From positions 45,400 to 109,399 of the forward strand of contig NC_020176.2 in assembly GCF_000224145.3 (NCBI RefSeq): DNA of 64,000 bases, given 5' to 3'. Shown piece after piece: positions 13,401-23,400 of the stretch. A program made the translations under genes and the position numbers. The DNA comes from Ciona intestinalis. Its lineage: Eukaryota; Chordata; Ascidiacea; Phlebobranchia; Cionidae. The stretch's first letter is position 1, and each line of letters begins with the position of its first letter. The notes beneath the pieces are model-generated. The model saw nothing but the letters and a program-made list of their open reading frames with translations, was not told the origin of the DNA and ran no database searches.

Positions 13401-16400
13401 TGGATTCATGATAAGATGTGGTTTACATTACTACAGCATGTGGACTAAATTGTTTAACTTCAATGCAGGTTTACATGTGAAGCAGGATACGAGATGATTG
13501 GTTCCCAATCTATCACGTGCCGTGACATTCTTGATGCTGACGTCAACGGTGTTTGGAGCTCTTTACCGCCAACATGCAGACGTAAATTTAAAGACAAAAT
13601 TTATAAATATATTAAACTTACTTGTTCTCCCGTGTCGGTAGCGGCGTAAAGCTTCGAACTCATAAACTGTGGATTAGAAGCGGGCTAGCTCATCTATATG
13701 CAACGGACCCCAAAATGCGTATTTTTATCCATTTCCTTTTTCCAGTTATAACCTGCACCGAACCACCAACGGTGCCAGAGAACGGATTCCGAGTGTGTAG
13801 TGATGTCAACAACATTGGTTCGGTTTGTGAATTCGGGTGTGACGAGTTTTATTCAAGGAATGGACCTCTGCGTACGACATGTATGAACGTGAGTCCAAGA
13901 CCGGCGTGGGATAACATGGCACCTGTGTGCGAACGTAAGCTTGTGGATATGCTTAAATAAACTAGATTTGTATGCAATGTAATCCAGTTTGCCAAGCTAA
14001 ATTGTATATCGTTTGTCAATGCCCGATGCTGCTATAAATACTAACATGTTTTTCTTGAAATTTATTTCATACAGGTGTTGCTTGTTCCGACCAAGGGGTT
14101 TTACCGCACGGAGAAATAACCTGCGAAGATTCAAACTTCGCCAACTCTCAATGTACATTCAGGTGTACCGCTGACACTTATTTCATATCCCCTGCTGACG
14201 TCACATCGAACACGTGTCAAAATAATACGTCATGGAGCAAACCGAAACCGTGTTGTGCGCGTAAGTTAATGGCTATTTAATGGCCATTTATATTCTGATG
14301 TAACCACTTATAAGAATCTGCTGTTTGCTTTATTCTTACACTCTAAGAATGAACAGCAATAAAAGATTCGGATTGTTAAAACTTAACCTCAGACCCAGAT
14401 TACTAAGGTATTTTCCTATAACATTTTCCTACGATGCGGCTTACACTGCTTGTCATTTTCAATTACTTTCCTTATCTACGATGCATCTAAATATCATTAT
14501 CATGATCTGAACTAAGAGGTTATACTAATGTTATATATACTCGTAAGCTGGCACGAGGTGTATGAAACAGAACATCCGTGTTATAACGACTGCTGTCGTT
14601 TCCCCGCCATGCGAGAATAAACAAGTTACATTCATTTTAAACTACAAATTCGATAAATTATTCGACTCTTTAGAATCCATTAATAAATAATTTACAAAAT
14701 AGTAAAATATTGCCCGGCGTCACGCTGAGCGCGCCTGCATACAGTTGTGTTTAATGCTGCTACCGTTATGGGCGTATATGTGTCCTTGGGCAAGACAGAA
14801 GACACTTTATGGCGATCGCTTTAACCCAGTGATCACTAATGAGTTGTTTAGTTTATCAGCCATACAAAAAAAAAAACCTAATTCGGTTTATGCTTTTTTA
14901 TTCCTAAGTTATTTTTAAGTTTACAAGAATATTGTAAATAATTTTTAAATAATTTCAAAAACTTTTTAAAAACTCTAAATTGTTCTTCCCAGAAAATTGT
15001 AGAATAATGAATAAAGCATTTATAATATTGCGCAACAAAATGTTTGTTACGTATTAATTCATAGAAACACTATTTCCAGGTTGTTTGAGGACGGGGAGGA
15101 TTCAATGTCATTTTCGATTTTCCGTTACAATAAATTGGTTGACGAAACTTCCAGTATTCCGCTTATAAACTCGTTCAAATCTAACGTTGAAGCAAGGGTC
15201 AATGCTATTCCTTATGACGGAGAAGGTTGGTTTGAATATGAAACTTGGTTTTAACGACTCTCGTTTTTCTCTGGTAACTTCCTTCTTTAACTTAATGAGA
15301 TAAAAAAATTTGTTGCTATGCAAAGTTTAAATGTTTGTTGATGACAGTGACATTTGTTGTTCATGCGAAGAGTTATCCCCACAGCATAAAAGCAAGTGTA
15401 AAGGTGGCTGTACACAGTATCCGGAATTCGTCCGTTTTGTCTGTTTTGTCCGAATTTCGCTGCCGCATGCGGAACTCGGTAATGGGTTTGCATACGACTT
15501 CGCAAGCGAATTCGCATGGATACTGTATACAGTCACCTTAAAGCAACATATTTTACAAGAAATACAGATATTTAGTGTACCAAAAATGTACTTATTCCAC
15601 AAATAAGGTCTCTTTCTGTTTAGTATTCGTATGTTTATAGACGTCATAAACGGGTCTACTCTATATAGGACTTAAAATTAATTCATTCATAACGTTCCAG
15701 GCACCAGGACCGGCCAAGCTTTAAAATACGCCAGAGACGTGATTTTATCTGCTGAGGGAAATCGTGATTACGCTCCCGACGTAGTTTTGCTTCTCACTGA
15801 TGGGGTTTCCCAAGACGACGTCATAACCCCTGCTAATGCTCTTCGAGATGATGGAGTTACGGTATATATGATTTCATAGAATTTATCAAGTTTCTTGTGT
15901 GCAACAGCCACGCTTTTAAATTGACAATCTTTTCTACACTTTTTATCCATAGCGTATTTCGTTACCTGTTTTCCTGTTGACCCTTTTCTCTTTTCTGTTT
16001 AAATAAAATGATTTTCGTTATCGTTTTGAGGGGTATGAAAACAGAACACCCGTGTTATAACGACTATCGTTGCCCACCATGCAAATATAAATAAGTTTTA
16101 TATACGTGGTAACTCGTAAGCGAACATGGGGGTTATGAAACAGAACACCACTGTTATAACGACTCATGAGGCCCGCTACGTGAGTTTTTTTTCTTTTTTT
16201 TGGATTAATTAATAAGTCCAAAAACATATTTTTTTTAATTGAGAAACTTATTTTTTTCAGCTTTACACTGTCGGTATCATGCCACCTAGCGGCCGTCTCG
16301 ACACCGCCCATTTGTTGGAGATAGCTGGTGATATAGACCACGTGATACTCGCTGATAACGGGTTCGATGGTTTGACCCCAATATTCGCCCAAGAGCTTAG

Positions 16401-16452
16401 CCAACATATATGCGGTGATCCGTGCAATCACGTGAGGCATGGCCACGAATGA
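10437..16452 (+). CDS. Secreted LU (Ly6/uPAR) + 4 sushi + vWA protein
   Basis: Twelve exons: 10437-10506, 10991-11076, 11371-11472, 11868-11988, 12331-12468, 12772-12895, 13469-13581, 13746-13934, 14075-14260, 15080-15225, 15701-15861, 16261-16452. Exon 1 is a signal peptide (ILLVLYAVVAVGKG). Exons 2-4 form a three-finger LU domain: C..C start (LQCITC), spaced cysteines, and the CCCSGDLCN end. Exon 5 with part of 6, then 6-7, 8 and 9 encode four sushi/CCP modules, recognised by NGxVxC, GSxCxFxC and a final W..P.C. Exons 10-12 encode a vWA domain with TRTGQALKYARD, VVLLLTDGVSQDDV and LYTVGI, ending 13 residues after QHICGDPC. There is no membrane segment or protease domain. Exon 9 ends in phase 1 but exon 10 needs phase 2, so an exon carrying the DxSxS metal-binding strand is missing. 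AATAAA is at 16527-16532. A role in recognition or adhesion is inferred from domains only. Confidence 0.85.
10743..10905. mobile_element. Mariner-like MITE, GGGGGAAGATGGGACA family
   Basis: Begins 'tagtaaagtggggaagatgg' and ends 'cccccaccctaatata'. Lies in intron 1 of the LU-sushi-vWA gene. Confidence 0.65.
11668..11845 (+). repeat. Abundant ~100-bp repeat, GAAACAGAACACC family (two tandem copies)
   Basis: Two consecutive copies of 'cgaggtgtatgaaaca...ttataacgactgtcgttgc' just before exon 4 of the LU-sushi-vWA gene. Confidence 0.7.
13168..13372. mobile_element. Mariner-like MITE, GGGGGAAGATGGGACA family
   Basis: Ends 'tcttcccccaccctactata' at the right. The left end is degenerate. Located in intron 6 of the LU-sushi-vWA gene. 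Confidence 0.6.
15402..15538. mobile_element. Harbinger-like MITE with TAA target-site duplication
   Basis: Left end AGGTGGCTGTACACAGTATC and right end GATACTGTATACAGTCACCT are inverted copies with two mismatches. Each is flanked by TAA (15399-15401 and 15539-15541). The 3-bp TWA target is typical of PIF/Harbinger. At 137 bp it has no coding capacity. It lies between exons 10 and 11 of the LU-sushi-vWA gene. Confidence 0.8.
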
Positions 16453-16526
16453 TTGGTTGGTTTGAACGACCCGGTGTATTTTTGCGTTAAGGTTGTACTA
16501 TATTAAAATGTGATGAATCTTCGTTT

Positions 16527-16532
16527 AATAAA
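16527..16532 (+). terminator. Poly(A) signal AATAAA of the LU-sushi-vWA gene
   Basis: Exact AATAAA, 75 bp after the stop codon. Confidence 0.65.
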
Positions 16533-17050
16533 TTTATTATAATTAAACTTGTTGCTGTTGATTTTCGAAAACAAGCATGCACGTATAAGTATGTGTGGGG
16601 TAAGATGAATATCGTTAGCAGATTCTTTCTAATGGGACGATAAATGAGAATAAAACAAACATTGACCATCTCACCCCAACATACTATACACGTCATACGT
16701 ATTGACCAGATTCGTATATCTGTGGGTTCCTTGCGCTCATAATGGTACGAAAGGAGTCTTCTATGTTGTATACGTGCTGATGAACAATTACCGAGAAGTT
16801 AGCGCAGTTGGATAAATGGAGCATGCTGAGTGCGACACATGTGGCTGGTATTGTGGTTGGTGGGTGCGGCCTTAGGCAAGACACTAACTTATAATAAAGC
16901 ATGTTTCTCTTCGAAAACGGTTGCGAATATCATGAATGTTAATACTTTATCCAATTTTCCTGATAGATAACAATCTGTCTGCGGATAAGTAAACCTCAAT
17001 GTTAAAGTGCAAATATAAACATGTTATAAAAAGTCACCATGAGGTGTAGT
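16533..17050. other. Intergenic; partial MITE and SINE-like pieces
   Basis: A truncated mariner-like MITE ('tgtggggtaagatg', 16592-16690) and SINE-like text ('cttaggcaagacactaactt') are present. No gene is recognised. Confidence 0.4.
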
Positions 17051-17052
17051 AA

Positions 17053-17391
17053 CGTATTTTAACACCGAAGCTATTTCCAGATATTATATCGGGTTTCTAT
17101 GTTATTGCACATTTACACCACCTAGCGGAAAGAATTCTGCGTAATTTCTTTATCAGCAATAATTACCTCTTCCCGCTTTTCGTTGATTGCTTCTCGCATA
17201 AAACGCCGTCCTTACAACCCGTGGTATTTACACCACGTTACAGTTTAGATGAAGTTAGTTTCTCACCAGCAGCTTACAAGTTTAGTAGCAGCCATGTGTT
17301 TCTGGATCAAGACTTTGAGGGAAGGTTTATTAGTGGCATTAATATTCTGTTACTAACTGAACTTCCATGCTGTTACCTTAACTTATTATGA
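17053..17391 (+). CDS. Exon-like open frame, unknown product (possible exon 17081-17324)
   Basis: A stop-free frame of 112 codons runs from just after TAG-TAA to TGA, with no ATG. A good acceptor (CTATTTCCAG at 17071-17080) and a possible donor (GGAAG|GTTTAT after 17324) would delimit a 244-bp internal exon. The frame has ordinary protein composition, including VVFTPRYSLDEVSFSPAAYK, and little low-complexity sequence. I recognise no family. It may belong to the same transcription unit as the duplicated block that follows, but the phases could not be joined. Chance openness cannot be excluded. Confidence 0.3.
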   Translation, partial: RILTPKLFPDIISGFYVIAHLHHLAERILRNFFISNNYLFPLFVDCFSHKTPSLQPVVFTPRYSLDEVSFSPAAYKFSSSHVFLDQDFEGRFISGINILLLTELPCCYLNLL

Positions 17392-17534
17392 TTATTGTTA
17401 CTACTATTATAATATCCTAAAACGTAATTTGCGACGCCATACGGTTCTTCGACGCTTGCGATTCGCGATTTTTTTTCATGGGGCCCCATACGCGCTTTGC
17501 GGCGACGCGATTCGAATTTTATTTGCGGCGGTAT

Positions 17535-18588
17535 CTGCGGAAGAAAGAAGATCAAAAAAATAGGTGAGTAAGAATGTATTATTACTCACAATATGCATTG
17601 TTACGCACGCCATTTACTTTAGATTACGTGTGACGTCACGAAGCACTGATGGCATAATAGAAGAACCTGCTTCGTAAGTCGATTATTACGTCATCATACA
17701 AGTTGTTTCATGCTTATTTATTCTACAGAACCTGGGTATGTGACGTCACAGAAAATCACACCATTGCTTCTACAACTCGATCGCATAGAAGGTAATTATG
17801 ACGTAACCAGATGTTATTAATTAATACGTCCTAATTCCGATTGTTACAGACGAGACAAGACGAAGAGAGAAAAAAAGCGCAAGGTAATTTAAGCTTAAAA
17901 TAAAATTAACCAATAATCGTAGTTTACGTGTCTCGAGTAAAGTAACGAGCGATTGAAGTGATTAAGTTGGTCTAGATACCCCCTGTCATAGCTGTTGCCC
18001 AACCACACGAAAATCGTATTAATTAAAATAACGTTCATTTTACAGACGAAGAACAAAGACGAAGACGCCAATATAAGGATGCCGGTTTGAGGTGTTTGTA
18101 GGTTTAAGTGTGTAAAGGTTTATTTACAGGTGTACACGCGAAGAAAGAAGATCAAAGAATACGTGAGTAAGAATGTTAAATATGCCACAATATGCATTGT
18201 TACGTATACACCAATTGTTTTTAGGTGACGTGAGATGTGATGTTACAGAAGTGATGACGTAACAGAAGAATCTGCTTTGTAAGTTGTTCGTTACGTCATA
18301 ATAAAAAATATTTTATTTGATAGAACACGAGTATGTGACGTCACAAACGATTCCGAAACTTCTTAAAAAGAAAGTGATTGTGACGTAACGTGCGTACTAT
18401 AAGTTAATCCTAAAAGGTAGTCGTAGTTTTGGTATTTTGTGATTATGTTGCCACCGAATCTAGATAACCCGTGTCATGGCGGTTGCCCAACCACACGAAG
18501 ATCATATGAATCAGTATAATTTTTACTTTACAGACGAAGAACAAAGATGAATATGCCGATAAAGGATGTCGGTTTAAGGTGATTATGT
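17535..18588 (+). repeat. Tandem duplication with conserved splice-like borders (possible small gene pair)
   Basis: Copy A (about 17535-18095) and copy B (about 18132-18588) share the same order of landmarks. These are 'gaagaaagaagatcaaa' then GTGAGTAAGAATGT; '(a/c)agaagaa(c/t)ctgctt' then GTAAGT; AG then 'aac...gtatgtgacgtcaca'; and TTACAG then 'acgaagaacaaaga(c/t)gaa'. The donor and acceptor dinucleotides are conserved between copies. In copy A some frames join across introns, for example one giving GYVTSQKITPLLLQLDRIE; copy B has the related EYVTSQTIPKLL. No single frame stays open through all segments, and copy B has stops in the second segment. It could be two short diverged genes, a pseudogene pair or non-coding transcripts. 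Confidence 0.45.
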
Positions 18589-18599
18589 GGTATAGTGTT

Positions 18600-20470
18600 T
18601 GAGTAGGAGTGTGTTTGTGTGTGTGTGTTAGCTGATGCACTCTTACAGTGTTTCCAGCTAGTTTTAACTGCTGGACATAGTGTTGCCGGCTTTTAATGCA
18701 CTCTTAAAGTGCATTTGTTTACATGTATTTGAAATAAATACAAAGGAATTGTTGCAACAATCTTACTGAGTTACCAACTGTAGTGTTTTATCTGTCAGGA
18801 CTTGAATCTTCCAGCGGTTTTGTATTGTCTTGGTTTGCTTTGCGAGAACTCTTGTCTTTAATTGCTGGTACACATATACTCGAGTAATATCAACGCGCAG
18901 TATAATATATACTCGACTCTTCATTCCCTTAATTTTTAAACAAATTTAAACTTTAACTTTAATATAAATCTCCACCGTTAAAGTTAACATCTTTTTTATT
19001 TTTACACAACATCGCGTATGGCGTAATTGAGACGATGGCCACGTCACAATTACACTTTACGTCGATGCGGTGGGTCAGCAACGTCATGACCCTGCGTTCG
19101 GTGCGGTTACGTCACGGTCGGCTTAGTTACGTTACAGCTGCGGGTTTGTTACGTGGACGTCGCCGCTTTTAGCGGTTCGTAACAGCCACAGTATGTCGTA
19201 ACGGTCGATGCGGTGCGTAACATCCGGACGATATTATATTGTGTGGAGATACGACGATAGTATCGCGGTACCAAGATGTTTTCTCAATAAGCGGCCGGGC
19301 GATGCAGGGCCGTTGTTGGTTTTGACTCCTTGAAAGTGACCGCTTGGTGTCGTGCGCACTGCAGAGTTTCTCCCGTTTGATTTTTGTATCTTTCCATCGT
19401 AGGTGTTTCAATGACCATGGAATGTGTGTCGTGTCGTATGTTTTCGTGTGTTATGTAGGCTTATATTCATTGAAGCACCGTACTAACTTTGTTATTTTTC
19501 TTGGTTTCTTTTCCTTGCGGATATATCCGACAAGGGTTTCTCACCTAAAGAAGTAGAAACCCACTACCATTGGCTGGGGGCTTGTCGTGCCGTAGTGGCT
19601 TTCCACCAACGCCAGCCACATAAACTATGAAGATATTTTAATTCTGTTTCTATTTTGCAGAAGGAATATTAACAAAGAAAATGCGTTATTATTATTTGTA
19701 ATCGTTTTGTCATAAGCGCTCTTCAAATATAAATTGCCACAAAGTACTAAGACGTTGTATAAATAAAATAAAGGTAATTCCATAGTATAGTAGAGTGGGG
19801 GAAGATTGGACAACTTTTAACACATAATGTCCAAATATCCTGATCGTGTTTTAAACAATTAACAACGGTCTATGGGAGTCGTGATGATACGGTTTAATAT
19901 TTCTTTAAATGTTATTTGTTTACTACCAAATGTGACGGGAAAATAGAATGAAAACGTGTCCCATCTTCTCCCACCCTACTATATAGTACCGTGGGAAGTG
20001 CGGGTAAGATGGATACCGGTATAGCTTATATCTCTTATAGCCTGACCGTGTTTTTAACAACTAACAAGGCTCTTTCGGAGTCGTAAGAATACGGTTATTT
20101 AATTCTGTAAATATTCTTTGTTTACTACCAAGTGGAACGATAAAAACCCAAACTTGTCCCATTTTACCCCAATCTATTATAACAGTTTGTGTACAAGTGG
20201 AACGATAAAAACCCAAACTTGTCCCATCTTACCCCAATCTATTATAACAGTTTGTGTAATTAAGTGCCAATAAAACTTTGCGTCATTTTCCATAAATGCA
20301 ATAAACCTTGTGTAACAATGTTTATCAAGCACACATTATGTAACTTTATACATATTACAAGCCCATGTTGAAATATTTACAACAGGTAAAAACACGAGTT
20401 TTTGTTGAGGGGTTTTCCCTAAGGTGGAAGTCGCATCAATTGTTTTATCAAAATGTTTGTGACGTAACAT
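18600..20470. other. Intergenic; GC-richer island and two adjacent MITEs
   Basis: An AATAAA lies near 18733. The stretch 19020-19450 is noticeably richer in G+C and repeats short CG-containing words such as 'ggtgcg' and 'ttacgt'. It holds an 80-codon minus-strand frame (19411-19169) that I do not recognise. Two mariner-like MITEs follow at 19785-20180. Confidence 0.4.
19785..20180. mobile_element. Two adjacent mariner-like MITEs plus a local duplication
   Basis: The first copy (19785-19986) ends 'cccaccctactatatag'. The second (19984-20180) begins immediately after it. The end of the second is duplicated: 'aagtggaacgataaaaaccc' occurs at about 20131 and again at about 20196. Confidence 0.65.
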
Positions 20471-20482
20471 TAGGAAATCGTC

Positions 20483-23400
20483 ATGGCGGAGAACAGTAGG
20501 TTTCTGGTTCCTATTCTATTTTTAGTTTTGTGGCTGTTTTGGGGGTATTTGTTTTATTTATATTTATCATTTTATTGATATAGATAACAATTTAGATAAG
20601 TAGGAAAACCCATACAGAAAAGCCTAGAGTTGGCCCCTAGCCCCCTAACGTAATTGTTTGTAACAATTGTTTCTCTTTCAGATTTTTCCTCTACCTATGA
20701 CATCATTGGTTTGATTGACGTGGGCTCATATGGCAGTGTTCATGAGTAAGTTGGAAAATATCTTGAATAATCTTTCTCTTTTTGTGTTTATATGAATACT
20801 ATGATGCTGTGTCTGTAATATGCTAACCTACATTGTATAATCCAGTGGTTACTAATGGATTGTTTAAATTGTCAGCGATACAGAACACAATGACACACAA
20901 AGTTACGTACGTAGTAGCTCCTAAGCGGGCACTAGGTGTGTGAAACAGAACACCCGTGTTATTACTATTGTTTCTACCCGCGAGCATAAAGCAAGTTTCA
21001 TTCATTCATTCATTCATTCATTAATCAACTGGTCTGAGTATACATAAGCCCACAATGATAGCAACATTGAGCTTAAAGTTAGAACCCGTATTTTTTCTAT
21101 GACAGCGCTGAACCATTAAATCAACCATACACCATATATAATGTTATTTCTATCTCAGATGCAAGTCTCGCTCAGGGAAACGCTTCGCGGTGAAGAAAGT
21201 TTCGGAACAATCGCACAAACTTGAATATGAGATCAAGAACATGCAGATGGCATCGGATCACGAGAATGTTATCAATTACATTGATTGGATGAACCACATT
21301 GAGGGGGAGGTGGGTAGTATCATTTATTATGTTTGTATGAAAAAGTTTCAGCAGATTATTCCTGCACTAAAACAGGTGTTCGTGTTGTTTTAGATTTTGA
21401 CCCTTTGATGTTTTGAGTGTGGTGAAAATATAACATTTATTTTATAGACAATAGGCATTATCATTATCATAATCAAACATTAACAGAAAATCGATTTTTA
21501 CCCTATTGATTATTTAAGACAAGGTAAATAAGATACATGTTTTGTATTTCATAAAATGCGACAATTAAAACAGTAAAGAAAAAATAAGTAGCAATATAAT
21601 TATTGAAACTTGTAATGGTTTCATTCAATACATTCAATAAGTAAAATAAAGTTTAAAAAGCATGGCTGTTGAACTAATACTTAGTTGTCCTTTATAAAAC
21701 CCACCATACGATAGAACTAGTTTTTTAAAAATTAGTTTAAACAACCATAGTTTACATAGGCGCCGAGTACGCAAAGGCGCAGAGGCCTCGCCTACGTAGG
21801 AAATAATAGCGCTGAGGCGGCCTCCGTAGACGAATTAACAAAAAAATATGTAATTTTACTAAATTTATTCGTATTGTTCCCATAAAAATATACCATGGCG
21901 GTTAAAAAAGATTAAAATTAACAACGTAACAATAGCAGAGCGGAAATTTAGGCATGCGTTGACCACAATGAATCCACGTGTGAATCCCTACTAATTCGTA
22001 ATAATTATGCCGCTTGGCTGAGGAAAACATTGTAAATATACAGCAGTGTTACTTCTGGAACATATTTAGGTTGTTTATTTCCGCCTACATTGTTTGAAAC
22101 TTTAGAATAGGATAACATCGTCTGTTTAGCCCGTTGGTTGTTCTTCATTTTCTAAGTAGCTAACATTGAATGTGTTGCTTTGCCTTTGTAAGACGACGCA
22201 AAACTAAAGCACGTGGACGTTAAACTACAACGCACGTAAAGGTCAAGTAGAAAGCACGTTCCCTTGAACAAGCGATTTATATATCGGCCAATCTTGCAAA
22301 TACACACGAGAAAGGGATCAACGCGTAACACTGACGCCCAGCGTTGAGCCAGCGTATAATAACGACAAACGCTGTTTAAAAAATAAAGCGCCGAAGTGTT
22401 ATGATGTCACGATTCTGTTCTGTCATAATAGGCCTCGCCTCCCACTATATTTCAAAACTGGGCGCCTATGATAGTTGATTTTACTTGTTTGTTACTTCAC
22501 AGGAAGTTTACAAAATGTTGGTGATGGAACTTTGTGATGCAACAATCGAACAGGTATTATGACATCACAGATGAGTATGTCATACTTACAGGAGAATAAA
22601 ACTTGGGTATTTGGAAAATTCCTATCTTCTAACATTGATATGTTTTTACACTTTTTTTTGGTGAATATTCTATTAAAATAATCTAATTTTATTTTATCGT
22701 TTTTTCCTGGCATCATGCAAGACTTCATGAGGGTATTGAAATATATACCAAATCCAATTGGATGGTTTTAAATCCTTGGTGAAGTCTTGCATAAAATTAA
22801 TTAATGTTTTCTTGAAGCCAAAAAAGTCAATATTATATTATTCCTGGTAGCAAACTAAAAATACCATCTTTTATTCCTCAATCTTCAGTATATTGAAAAC
22901 TCGAAAATGATTGAAGGCAAACTACCTCGTGATTATTTTGATGACATCACAACACTCATTATTATTAAACAAGCAATGAATGGAATCCTCTTCCTGCATG
23001 ACACATGTGACATAAGTGGGTGTATTATGATGTCATAGTGTAGATTATGGTAAACGCTTGCAGTTACAACTTATGCATTTTTCCCACTACCTTACATTAA
23101 AACCCAATGTTCTTGTCATCTTGTGTCTAAATATCATAAACCAATAGTTTGTGATGTTCACAAAACAACCCATAAAGTTTATTTTAATATAAAATATTAG
23201 GATCCTGAATTTTAATTAATTCTCCTAATAAATAAACTCTTGGTTTAAAGTCTGTAGGTGTAGCTTTATTTTTATCTTTATTGTGCTATTATCAGAGTAT
23301 GATGTTTCACTGAATGGCAGACGAAACATTACTGCAAAATTAGCATTAATTTACGAGAAGCTCAATTTATTTGTAAAAACATTTTTTTTAAATGTAAATT

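Noticed and set aside
13622..13745. 5' part of a 112-codon frame before sushi exon 8
   Set aside because: The acceptor TTTTTCCAG at 13745 and the intron phase show that the coding exon starts at 13746; the earlier part is SINE.
16018..16446. 142-codon minus-strand open frame
   Set aside because: Antisense shadow of the last vWA exon plus two copies of the common repeat.
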